Shown: positions 1-6,610, counted from the stretch's first letter. The stretch is DNA of 13,115 nucleotides from an uncultured Clostridia bacterium (GCA_934403665.1 CAKRUL010000010.1:1-13115), one strand, 5' to 3'. The notes: a model not told the origin generated them from the letters alone. Made by a program: numbers and translations.

Positions 1-359
1 TCCTTATTCATATCATAAATTTTCCGTTTCAGCGCAACCTCCTGCGGAATCGTTTCGTTTTCCTCCGGAAGAGGAATATTCGCCCGCTCTGCCAAAAACT
101 TCACTGTCTCGACAAAGTCCAGATGTTCCATCTTCTCGATAAACGTAATCACATTTCCGCCCTCATGACATCCAAAACAGTAATACAACTGATTCTCTTT
201 TGTCACATGAAATGACGGCGTCTTTTCGTGATGGAACGGACACAGCCCAACATATCGGTTTCCGCTGCGCTTCAGATCCACATAAGCTTCCACAACTTCG
301 ACGAGATCATTGCGATCCCGCACCTCCTGCAAGAAGCTTTCGTCAAACATGACCGGCAT
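1..359 (-). CDS. dnaG: DNA primase DnaG, N-terminal part (cut by window edge)
   Basis: The first 119 residues of bacterial primase, which makes the RNA primers for Okazaki fragments at the replication fork. The CHC2-type zinc-binding domain is clear: C40-x2-H43 in CPFHHEKTPSF and C61-x2-C64 in YYCFGCHEGGN, followed by the conserved stretch around residues 68-92 (GGNVITFIEKMEHLDFVETV). The catalytic TOPRIM domain lies beyond position 1. The start is the ATG at 359: AAGGAG sits six bases upstream, and a second in-frame ATG three codons later has no better site. dgt lies directly upstream on the same strand, an arrangement common in Bacillota, where sigA often follows dnaG. The gene is partial only because the window ends. 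Identification is firm. Confidence 0.96.
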   Translation of the reverse strand, partial: MPVMFDESFLQEVRDRNDLVEVVEAYVDLKRSGNRYVGLCPFHHEKTPSFHVTKENQLYYCFGCHEGGNVITFIEKMEHLDFVETVKFLAERANIPLPEENETIPQEVALKRKIYDMNK

Positions 360-390
360 AATATACTCCTTGATTTTGAAAAATACCTAT

Positions 391-420
391 CTTATATATA
401 ATATTCGACAAATTCCGCAA
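391..420 (-). promoter_or_regulatory. Candidate sigma-A promoter of dnaG
   Basis: Read on the minus strand, TTGCGG (415-420) and TATAAG (391-396) are separated by 18 bp, and the expected start of transcription lies about 25 nt upstream of the dnaG ATG. The -10 matches the consensus at 5 of 6 positions and the -35 at fewer. dnaG may also be read through from dgt. Confidence 0.4.
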
Positions 421-526
421 AAACCCTTTAAATTTTCCCCCGGTGAACGAATGATCTGCGTTTTGACAAAAACAGTGCCCTTTGTTTTGGGCTCGGTTTG
501 TATATTCTGCACATATTCTGGTTCAC

Positions 527-1522
527 TCAGCCCATGGACTGCGGAATGAAAATTTTCTGATAAATCTGCAGTGCATATCGGTCAGTCATTCCCGCAATAT
601 AATCGCAGACAATTCGTTCCACCGGCTCCGTCTCCAGCATTTCAATATACTCTATTGGCATTTTCTCCTTATTCTTTACAAAATATTCATATAAATCCGA
701 AACAACATGCCGTGCGCGAAATTCCAATTCCAGCAGCAACGGCGCGCGATAAACCCTTTCAAACATAAATGTCCGGAGTCCCATCATTGCCTGATAAACT
801 TCTTCGCTCATCCGAATATCCTGTCTGCCATAGGAATGTTCAATCACATCCAATACCATATTGTTGATCCGCCATTTATGTGTATCTCCCAAAACAGCGA
901 TAAACTCCTGCGGAAGATCTGCCTCGGCAAGCATTCCGGCACGAATCGCATCATCAATGTCATGGTTGATATAAGCAATGCGATCCGCAAATTTCACAAT
1001 TCTTCCTTCCAGTGTGGACGCCTGACTGGAGCCGGAATGGTTGACAATGCCATCCCTCACCTCATAGGTCAAATTCAAGCCTTGTCCGTCCTCCAAGCGT
1101 TCGACCACCCGAAGGCTCTGTTCATAATGTTTAAAGCCGCAGGGCGTAATCTCATTTAAAACCGTTTCTCCGATATGCCCAAAGGGCGTATGTCCCAAAT
1201 CATGCCCCAAAGCAATCGCTTCCATCAAATCTTCATTGAGCATCAGACCGCGGGCAATCGTCCGGGCAATCTGAGCCACCTCCAAGGTATGTGTCAGCCT
1301 TGTCCGGTAGTGATCCTTGCTGGGCGCAATGAACACCTGCGTTTTATGCATCAAACGGCGAAAAGATTTTGAATGCAGAATCCTGTCCCGATCCCTTTGA
1401 AACTCTGTCCGCAGTGCATCCTTCTCCAAAGGAAACACTCTGCCTTTACTCTCCTTTGCCTTCGCCGCATAGGGAGACAGCAACTTATATTCTCTCGCCT
1501 CAAGATTTTCCCGCAAATTCAT
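527..1522 (-). CDS. dgt: dGTPase-like HD-domain dNTP triphosphohydrolase
   Basis: A 331-residue protein of the deoxyguanosinetriphosphate triphosphohydrolase-like family, which splits dNTPs into the deoxynucleoside and triphosphate and so affects the dNTP pool. The N-terminal signature around residues 44-63 (RDRDRILHSKSFRRLMHKTQ) is characteristic. The HD metal site is visible: H78 in RLTHTLEV, H107-D108 in LGHDLGHTPFGH, and an acidic NHDIDD segment near residues 186-191. The length fits the short Gram-positive form rather than the roughly 500-residue enterobacterial Dgt. The start ATG has GGAG eight bases upstream. The gene precedes dnaG on the same strand with a 167-bp gap, as in many Clostridia. 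Substrate preference cannot be read from the sequence. Confidence 0.93.
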   Translation of the reverse strand: MNLRENLEAREYKLLSPYAAKAKESKGRVFPLEKDALRTEFQRDRDRILHSKSFRRLMHKTQVFIAPSKDHYRTRLTHTLEVAQIARTIARGLMLNEDLMEAIALGHDLGHTPFGHIGETVLNEITPCGFKHYEQSLRVVERLEDGQGLNLTYEVRDGIVNHSGSSQASTLEGRIVKFADRIAYINHDIDDAIRAGMLAEADLPQEFIAVLGDTHKWRINNMVLDVIEHSYGRQDIRMSEEVYQAMMGLRTFMFERVYRAPLLLELEFRARHVVSDLYEYFVKNKEKMPIEYIEMLETEPVERIVCDYIAGMTDRYALQIYQKIFIPQSMG

Positions 1523-1558
1523 TGCTCACGCTCCGTTTCTTTCCGTGTTATTTCCTAT

Positions 1559-1564
1559 ATTATA
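1559..1564 (-). promoter_or_regulatory. Candidate -10 element of dgt
   Basis: TATAAT on the minus strand, about 37 bases upstream of the dgt start codon, at the edge of a very AT-rich stretch (about 1555-1660). No convincing -35 is found at 16-18 bp, so the promoter may rely on the A/T-rich upstream tract. This element marks the dgt side of the divergent intergenic region. Confidence 0.35.
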
Positions 1565-1758
1565 TAATTTCGCCGCAAACACCAAAATACCTTTGGACAC
1601 ATTTTATAATTTTGCAAAAAAAAATTGTGCATTTTATACATTTTTTGTTTTCTTCTTAGCAAGCACCTTGGGTTTTGTATGAAAAATAAGAAAACTGGTA
1701 GAAAGCAAAAAATAGACGAAATCAATGCCGCATGTGTGTCCTCTGCTATGAAAAAATA

Positions 1759-1786
1759 TTGTGTTTTGTGACAGATGTGATATAAT
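1759..1786 (+). promoter_or_regulatory. Extended -10 promoter of the MBL/ATC-family cluster
   Basis: TTGTGT (1759-1764), a 16-bp spacer, and TATAAT (1781-1786) preceded by TGA (1778-1780), which gives an extended TGnTATAAT -10. Transcription would begin near 1793, leaving a leader of about 240 nt before the first gene of the cluster. A second TATAAT (1806-1811) lacks a usable -35. Confidence 0.6.
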
Positions 1787-1827
1787 GATGTTAGGAAGTA
1801 CTCTTTATAATATAGTGGATAGAAAGC

Positions 1828-1850
1828 AAAGCTGCTGGTGAGCGGCTTTT
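1828..1850 (+). terminator. Terminator-like hairpin in the cluster leader (possible attenuator)
   Basis: AAAGCTGCT (1828-1836) and AGCGGCTTT (1841-1849) pair over nine bases with one G-U, around a GGTG loop, and the arm ends in a short TTTT (1847-1850). It lies only about 35 nt after the predicted transcription start. The U-run is short, so it may be an attenuator or just leader structure. Confidence 0.35.
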
Positions 1851-1862
1851 CAAAAACGCATC

Positions 1863-1880
1863 GGTTAGTCTGTTCTAACC
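1863..1880. repeat. Inverted repeat GGTTAG-N6-CTAACC
   Basis: A perfect six-base inverted repeat, 18 bases in total, in the transcribed leader of the cluster. It could be a repressor operator just downstream of the promoter or a small RNA hairpin. No regulator gene lies next to it. Confidence 0.4.
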
Positions 1881-1945
1881 ATAAAGGAATGTTCCGGCAT
1901 GATTTTTAAGACAGAAATGCCAAAATGACAGCATTGGTTTTAGCC

Positions 1946-1983
1946 TTGCAAGACCGACAGTCCAAAAAGGAAGAATCTTGCAA
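1946..1983. repeat. 8-bp inverted repeat in the cluster leader
   Basis: TTGCAAGA (1946-1953) and TCTTGCAA (1976-1983) are perfect inverted copies separated by 22 bases, about 50 bases before the first start codon of the cluster. No T-run follows, so it is not a terminator. An RNA stem or a dyad binding site are both possible. Confidence 0.4.
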
Positions 1984-2036
1984 CTGCAGGGCATGCGAAT
2001 CTTTCGATATCAAGTTTTATGAAAAGAGGAAATCAT

Positions 2037-2906
2037 ATGTCAAAAAAAGCAACCGAATTTCAAAAAAAATCGATGAGCAGGCTGTACCGCGGCAAGGAAA
2101 TTTTCAAGCCCCTGAACACCGGCTGGATTGACGAAAATGTTGCCTGTGTGCGTGAATGGGTCGCGAACATTTTTTTCTATCGCAAGGGCGGCACCATAAT
2201 TATGATAGATGCCGGGTACAATTATGACCGTCTTGCCGAAAAAATGAGCTGGCTCGAAATCGAACCGGAGTCTGTCCGGCATATCCTCATCACGCATCAG
2301 GACACTGACCACGTTGGCGCAGTGGAGGCGGACAGCCCGGGACTTTTTAAAAAAGCCAAATTGTATATCGGCGAGACGGAAAACCGCTATCTGACCGGCA
2401 AGGTTCGCCGCAAGGTGATTTATCATCTTTATCAGCTGCCACAGGTAACCATCAACAATAAAAAACAGCTTTTAAAAGACGGCGAGACCTTTCGTATCGG
2501 CGATATTAAAATTCACTGTTTTCTCGTTCCGGGACACACCTGGGGGCATATGGTGTATCTCATTGATGACAAATACTTATTTACCGGCGACACGATTTGG
2601 TTTGGTGCAGATGGCGGTTACAGCTTTATTTCGGCATTGGCGGAAAATAACAAGCTCGCCGTAAAATCGCTTGGCATTCTGGAAGCAAAGCTGAAAAAGA
2701 TGGGTATCAACCCTTTATTCATCACAGGTCACACCGGTTGGACTGATGACTTTTCGTTTGCTTTTATGCACAAAGATAAGTTGTGTTCTCCATTCAAAAA
2801 GAAAGTCCATGATCCTTCCGCACCGTATGACGCTTATGATGAATCAGACGACACAGAGAAAAAAGCAAAAAGCGGTTTTCTGAAAGGCGTGAAAACCAAA
2901 TTATGA
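2037..2906 (+). CDS. MBL-fold (metallo-beta-lactamase superfamily) hydrolase
   Basis: A 289-residue cytoplasmic MBL-fold protein. Metal-site motifs occur in order: THQDTDHVG (H87, D89, D91, H92), VPGHTWGH (H167), FTGDTIW (D185) and ITGHTGW (H232). The second position of the usual HxHxDH is Asp, a variant I recall from many Gram-positive MBL hydrolases, so the site is probably still metal-binding. No signal peptide is seen. The start at 2037 is preferred over an in-frame ATG at 2019 because AGAGGA lies six bases before 2037, inside the longer frame. It opens the six-gene cluster, and its stop overlaps the next start in ATGA (2903-2906). The Lys/Asp-rich tail (about residues 253-289) lies outside the core fold. 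The substrate is unknown; thioesters, lactones and cyclic amides are typical of the superfamily. Confidence 0.87.
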   Translation: MSKKATEFQKKSMSRLYRGKEIFKPLNTGWIDENVACVREWVANIFFYRKGGTIIMIDAGYNYDRLAEKMSWLEIEPESVRHILITHQDTDHVGAVEADSPGLFKKAKLYIGETENRYLTGKVRRKVIYHLYQLPQVTINNKKQLLKDGETFRIGDIKIHCFLVPGHTWGHMVYLIDDKYLFTGDTIWFGADGGYSFISALAENNKLAVKSLGILEAKLKKMGINPLFITGHTGWTDDFSFAFMHKDKLCSPFKKKVHDPSAPYDAYDESDDTEKKAKSGFLKGVKTKL

Positions 2907-3604
2907 AAGAGAAAGAATTGCAATTTGACCGTACCTGTCATGTACTCTATACAAAGTCCTGCAAAAAAGAAATTCAAAAGAAAATTGCACTGCACTATCC
3001 TCCTTCCGAATGGGAAAAGGTATGGGAAGCCGTGCAGATGCAATATGCCGGGTTTCTTTCGGATTGGCGCACAGATCTCGGCGGCAAAAAGAATTTTCAC
3101 AACGGCAAGGGCGGCAATTATGACTGCATTGCGCTGATGGCTTATTATGTTGTTTGCAAGGAGGTTACAAACCTTGCGGAGATCGAAGAAATGGAGGGGA
3201 ATCTTTTTCTCGGAGCGTTCCGGAAAATGAGGTGGATTGACTGCAATAAACCGCTTTTCAAAAAGCTGATGTATCAAGCCTTTCGCCGCGCAGAAAAACA
3301 GTGCAACAAATGGGGAGATTTCAAAATGAAGGTTGCGCCGTATGAAACAGGCAAGCCGCTCTATTATGAATTCACCGCATGTCCGACAGCGGAGTTTGCC
3401 AAAAAACACGGTCTTTTAGAGGTAATGCCCGCGCTGTGCAATCCCGATTTTGAGGCAATGGAATGTGTGCATGCAAGACTTGTGCGAAAAAGCACCTGCG
3501 CCAACGGTGAAAAATGCGACTACACCATTTTTGGCGACCGTGACGCATCCTTAAAAGAACATCCCGAATATCGTGACAAATACGGATACAGGAGGAACCC
3601 ATAA
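2903..3604 (+). CDS. ATC-hydrolase-family protein 1 (L-2-amino-thiazoline-4-carboxylate hydrolase-like)
   Basis: A 233-residue soluble protein recognised as a member of the L-2-amino-thiazoline-4-carboxylic acid hydrolase family from its C-terminal half. C160-P opens the motif, C179-N-P-D182 lies in MPALCNPDF, and C199 and C205-D206 lie in STCANGEKCDY. The founding enzymes in Pseudomonas open the thiazoline ring on the way to cysteine; I infer that the clostridial members may differ in substrate. The N-terminal half (about 1-140) is mostly charged and probably helical, with no membrane segment. The ATG overlaps the stop of the MBL gene by four bases and has only a weak Shine-Dalgarno, so translational coupling is likely. 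It is the longest of the three paralogues in the cluster and carries a basic tail after residue 212. Confidence 0.82.
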   Translation: MKEKELQFDRTCHVLYTKSCKKEIQKKIALHYPPSEWEKVWEAVQMQYAGFLSDWRTDLGGKKNFHNGKGGNYDCIALMAYYVVCKEVTNLAEIEEMEGNLFLGAFRKMRWIDCNKPLFKKLMYQAFRRAEKQCNKWGDFKMKVAPYETGKPLYYEFTACPTAEFAKKHGLLEVMPALCNPDFEAMECVHARLVRKSTCANGEKCDYTIFGDRDASLKEHPEYRDKYGYRRNP

Positions 3605-3735
3605 AAAGATTGCAAGGGAACGCATCGAAGGTCTTATCCTCGGAGTGTTCCTGAATCCTTTGTAAGCCCGTTTCAAAATACGCAGGAATCCGTCAGGATT
3701 CTCATTGTTGTTTTCGAGAAAGTGAGAGAATCGTT
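3605..3735 (+). other. Intra-cluster spacer with hairpin and dispersed repeat
   Basis: This 131-bp gap is the only long interruption in the cluster. GGAACGC (3617-3623) pairs with GTGTTCC (3645-3651), and GAATCC/GGATTC (3686-3691 and 3696-3701) forms a second small stem with a GTCA loop. Neither stem is followed by a T-run. The second lies in a repeat that recurs inverted near 6890. It may lower expression of the downstream four genes or be a small insertion. Confidence 0.5.
3673..3703 (+). repeat. Dispersed repeat, copy 1
   Basis: This stretch matches the reverse complement of 6874-6904 at 27 of 31 positions without gaps. TCAAAAT (3673-3679) is identical, the six bases after it match at three positions, and 3686-3703 match at 17 of 18. 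The shared core is GAATCCGTCAGGA. Both copies lie between genes, in opposite orientations. Confidence 0.6.
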
Positions 3736-4602
3736 GTGAAATATGAAATAAAGAAAAACACAGTACAGGAAACCCTTGTTATTCCGCTCTATGCACGAAA
3801 AATGTGCTCTGAGTTTTTCCCGGATTTATATCGCGATGAAACGGCAGTCCGACTCATGGATAAAATTGATTATGACTTTTCGGAAGCTTCCAAAAAGTCC
3901 GGCAGTATGATGCAAAAATTCGGCTCTTTGGAGGTTGCAATGCGGCAGAATGACCTCGCATTTGAAATCCGGGATTACTTAAAAACGCATCCCGGTGCAG
4001 CAGTGGTCAATCTCGGTTGCGGTCTGGATCATACCGGCAGATATTGCGACAATGGAAGCTGCAAGATTTATAACCTCGATTTTCCCGATGTCATTGCTGT
4101 ACGCAATGAACTTCTGCCCACCGGAAAACGGGAGAAAAATATACCATGCGACCTCAATGATACAGAATGGTTTCAGAAAATTGATGCATCGGGCGGCGCC
4201 GTATTTTTTGCTTCAGGTGTCTTTTATTATTTTCTCACCGAACAGGTCAAGTCTCTTGTCCGGGCGATGGCAAAAGCATTTCCGGGCGGCAGACTTGTGT
4301 TTGACGCCGCTGGAAAAACAGCGGTCAAGCTGATTGCAAAAACCTGGATAAAAACCGCAAACATAAAAGATGTGAACGCGTATTTTTCCGTTTCGGATGC
4401 GAAAACAGAGCTTTCTTCGTGGGAGAAAAAGATCAGCGTTTCAAGCCGGGGCTATATGCTCGGATATGATGACTTGAAAGGCTATTCATCGGTCGGCCGG
4501 TTTCTCCGCCTTTTCGCCAAAATCGGCGATGACATCATGAAAATGAAAATTGTGCGATTGGATTTCGGCTGTTCTATGCAGCAGGAAGCCTTCCAGTGCT
4601 AA
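3736..4602 (+). CDS. LCM-type class I SAM-dependent methyltransferase
   Basis: A 288-residue methyltransferase resembling the leucine carboxyl methyltransferase / PpmC-like family, which transfers methyl from S-adenosylmethionine, often to O-groups of small molecules in bacteria. The N-terminal TLVIPLYARK (about 13-22) is typical of the family. Motif I is VVNLGCGLDHTGRY (90-103), the acidic residue binding the SAM ribose is probably D115 in YNLDFPDV, and ASGVFYYF (159-166) fits the post-II/motif IV region. Translation starts at GTG 3736, because the nearby ATG is out of frame and the family's N-terminus fits this start. The Shine-Dalgarno is weak (GAGAG). It follows the 131-bp spacer and precedes the second ATC-family gene by 46 bp. 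The acceptor substrate is unknown. Its placement suggests it works on the same metabolite as its neighbours. Confidence 0.83.
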   Translation: MKYEIKKNTVQETLVIPLYARKMCSEFFPDLYRDETAVRLMDKIDYDFSEASKKSGSMMQKFGSLEVAMRQNDLAFEIRDYLKTHPGAAVVNLGCGLDHTGRYCDNGSCKIYNLDFPDVIAVRNELLPTGKREKNIPCDLNDTEWFQKIDASGGAVFFASGVFYYFLTEQVKSLVRAMAKAFPGGRLVFDAAGKTAVKLIAKTWIKTANIKDVNAYFSVSDAKTELSSWEKKISVSSRGYMLGYDDLKGYSSVGRFLRLFAKIGDDIMKMKIVRLDFGCSMQQEAFQC

Positions 4603-4648
4603 AAAATGCTTATGACGCTCTTTATTTTATCAAACAGGAGGGATAAAA

Positions 4649-5260
4649 ATGAAAACAAGCTATCTGATCAAGGACTTTCAAAAGACTGTAGCACAACGCT
4701 TTCCCGCAAAATCAGAGCTGTTGAACACTGCATTTTTCAAGCGACTTACCATTCTGTGCAGGGAAAATGCCGGCAGTTCAAAAGAAAAACAACGTCATCT
4801 GGAAAGACAAATCCTGCCCGGCATTGCAATTTATGAAACATTGCAAATAGTGATTCCAAAAGAGGAGGCTCTGCAAATCATACACGGCTATGTGGAGCAG
4901 CATTCACGCAAAATGAAGAAGGTGTTTCTTGCGCTGATGCGTGTTCCCGGACTCTATCGAAAGGTTCCGAAAATTTTTGCAGAGCAGACGCCCAAACATT
5001 TCGGTGCGGCGGCGGGATTTGCCACGCGTGAGATACAGGTTTCGGATGGCGTTTGGAGAATTGACATGCTCAAATGCCCCTATCACGATACCTGTGTTCA
5101 ATACAACTGTCCGGAGCTATGCCGCTGTTTCTGCGACAGCGACGATATTGCTTACGATGGCTTGCATCCAAAGCTTGACTGGCATAGAACAAAAACGCTC
5201 GGACGCGGCGATGCGCTATGTGATTTTTGTTTGAAAATCAGGGAGGAAAACGATGAATAA
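4649..5260 (+). CDS. ATC-hydrolase-family protein 2, Cys-rich
   Basis: A 203-residue protein assigned to the same family as its two neighbours on the shared C-terminal pattern C143-x18-C162-x2-D165 ... G-x3-C191-D192, and on an N-terminal ILPGIAIYETL (about 55-65) that I also associate with this family. It stands out by having eight cysteines between residues 143 and 194 (143, 149, 154, 158, 160, 162, 191, 194), against five or six in the paralogues. This suggests extra metal binding or disulfides, which is an inference. The RBS AGGAGG lies seven bases before the ATG. Its stop overlaps the start of the membrane-protein gene by eight bases (ATGAATAA). No signal peptide or membrane helix is seen. 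Confidence 0.75.
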   Translation: MKTSYLIKDFQKTVAQRFPAKSELLNTAFFKRLTILCRENAGSSKEKQRHLERQILPGIAIYETLQIVIPKEEALQIIHGYVEQHSRKMKKVFLALMRVPGLYRKVPKIFAEQTPKHFGAAAGFATREIQVSDGVWRIDMLKCPYHDTCVQYNCPELCRCFCDSDDIAYDGLHPKLDWHRTKTLGRGDALCDFCLKIREENDE

Positions 5261-5981
5261 AACGAATGCAGAAAAGCAAAGAATTGCATTGGCCGCCGGC
5301 ATCATAGGATGTCTTTTGTTTGTAATCGGCGATTTTCTTTATGCCGCCGTCGGCACAGACCAAAGCACCGAAACAATCGGCTTGATGATAAGGATTGCCT
5401 ATCTCGATATGAGCGTGTGGCGCATGGCGGCAAGCATTCTTTGCGGCGTTGCCGGCACAGCACTCTATTACATAGGATTTCACGAGATGCACCAGCTCTT
5501 AAAGCTTCGGATTCATGAGCCGAAAGAACAAAAATGGGCGAATGGTTTTCAGATTGCCTATCTCACCGGCACAGTATGTTGGGCTTATGTCCATGCGATG
5601 TTTATGAATACCGCTCTGATTTTCAAATTTGTCTTTGATAAATATAACGATATACAAGCGGCGGCAGACATTGCAAACAGCGTATTCTATTGCAATGCTA
5701 TCCCGATGCTTGCGGCTTTCATCATCGGTGACGGAATGCTTTCAGCCGTTATGATCGTGATGGTATGGAAGCGTATCCTCCCCTTAAAAAGTGCCGGCAC
5801 ACGCATTCTTGCAACACTTTGCAATCCGATTGTCTGCGCCGGACTGATCGGTAATCTTATGACGCTTTTGCCGTGGCCGCTGAATCAGCTTGATGTCGGT
5901 TCGGAATCAGCCGGTCATGCATTGGTGCTTGTATTGGGGCTTGTTCTTTTCAAAGAAATAAGGAAAGGAGACAGACAATGA
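5253..5981 (+). CDS. Six-helix integral membrane protein of unknown function
   Basis: A 242-residue hydrophobic protein with about six predicted membrane segments: residues 11-32, 55-76, 99-125, 145-171, 184-208 and 219-233. The loops carry short charged stretches (EPKEQKW near 89-95, a basic C-terminus). It may belong to a clostridial family of unknown function similar to DUF6796, but I cannot confirm this. No transporter or enzyme motif is recognisable. GGGAGG lies six bases before the ATG. The gene overlaps the second ATC-family gene by eight bases and the third by four (ATGA), so it is almost certainly co-translated with soluble enzymes of one family. That suggests export, import or membrane anchoring of their substrate, as an inference. 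Confidence 0.78.
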   Translation: MNKTNAEKQRIALAAGIIGCLLFVIGDFLYAAVGTDQSTETIGLMIRIAYLDMSVWRMAASILCGVAGTALYYIGFHEMHQLLKLRIHEPKEQKWANGFQIAYLTGTVCWAYVHAMFMNTALIFKFVFDKYNDIQAAADIANSVFYCNAIPMLAAFIIGDGMLSAVMIVMVWKRILPLKSAGTRILATLCNPIVCAGLIGNLMTLLPWPLNQLDVGSESAGHALVLVLGLVLFKEIRKGDRQ

Positions 5982-6610
5982 AATACATCGGAATCCCGCT
6001 CGGTATGTGGACGCTGTTTGAAAAATCTTTCCGGGAACAGCTTGTCTTCGTCCTCGGTTATGAGAAAAATGCCGCGAAAACGATATCAAAGAATGCAAAG
6101 CCAAAGTATAAAGAAATCATACGCAATCTGCCGCCGTTTGAAAAGGATGACCGCTTTCAGATAAACATTGTAAACTGTGCAATGCTCTGTGCTTTTATTC
6201 TCTCCATGCCGAAACGACCGGAACTTTACGAATTGACCGACTATTATGCAAAAGCGATGATGACAAAGCCGATGAAATGGTTCTGCCGGCAGAGCGGAAA
6301 GAATAAATTCAGTGAATCGGAAAAACAAGCGCTGCAAGAAACCGCCGCAAAAAAATATGCTGACCGCAATCCGTATTCATGGAACATGGATTATTGCGAA
6401 TATGATGATAACAACGGCTATGAAGCCCGTTTTACAAAATGCGGAATCTGCGTGCTTATGAAGAACCTTGGACTCTACGATCTCACCCCGGCTCTTTGTC
6501 GCCTTGATTACACGATGAGCGAAGCCGGTGGAGCATCAACCTTTGTGCGTGAATACACACTTGCCTCCGGCGGACCATACTGCGACTGCGGATATCAGAA
6601 GAAGCGTTAA
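5978..6610 (+). CDS. ATC-hydrolase-family protein 3
   Basis: A 210-residue soluble member of the L-2-amino-thiazoline-4-carboxylic acid hydrolase family. The C-terminal signature is C155-G-I-C158, C174-R-L-D177 in TPALCRLDY, then ASGGPYCDCGY with C202-D203-C204. C155 and C174 are 18 residues apart, exactly as in the other two. The N-terminal part contains a conserved-looking NIVNCAMLCAF (63-73) and NPYSWNMDY (131-139). The RBS AAAGGAG is well placed, and the ATG overlaps the upstream stop. It ends the cluster; its TAA forms part of an inverted repeat (6607-6644). The family call is firm; the substrate is not known. Confidence 0.83.
   Translation: MKYIGIPLGMWTLFEKSFREQLVFVLGYEKNAAKTISKNAKPKYKEIIRNLPPFEKDDRFQINIVNCAMLCAFILSMPKRPELYELTDYYAKAMMTKPMKWFCRQSGKNKFSESEKQALQETAAKKYADRNPYSWNMDYCEYDDNNGYEARFTKCGICVLMKNLGLYDLTPALCRLDYTMSEAGGASTFVREYTLASGGPYCDCGYQKKR

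Larger units (their letters stand above)
1523..2036. other. Divergent intergenic region between dgt and the MBL/ATC cluster
   Basis: These 514 bases hold no convincing gene. The dgt side carries poly-A/T tracts and a -10. The cluster side carries a promoter at 1759-1786 and a leader of about 240 nt with three inverted repeats. An 11-base direct repeat TAGAAAGCAAA occurs at 1699-1709 and 1820-1830. A 30-codon reading frame (1679-1771) has no ribosome binding site. Confidence 0.7.

Noticed and set aside
476..495. GCCC/GGGC hairpin between dgt and dnaG as a terminator
   Set aside because: The stem has only four base pairs, and the T-run on the minus strand starts several bases later; too weak to call.
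1679..1771. 30-codon Lys-rich frame upstream of the cluster
   Set aside because: No Shine-Dalgarno precedes it, and it overlaps the predicted promoter of the cluster.
2019..2036. Upstream ATG giving an MBL protein six residues longer
   Set aside because: The AGAGGA ribosome binding site lies inside this extension and fits the ATG at 2037.
1925..2131. 68-codon frame with clustered Cys codons before the MBL gene (possible leader peptide)
   Set aside because: It has no ribosome binding site, and it runs 95 bases into the MBL gene instead of ending before it, so a Cys-sensing leader peptide is not supported.
3617..3651. Hairpin after the first ATC-family gene as a terminator
   Set aside because: The stem is seven pairs with a large loop and no T-run follows, so it is kept only as spacer structure.
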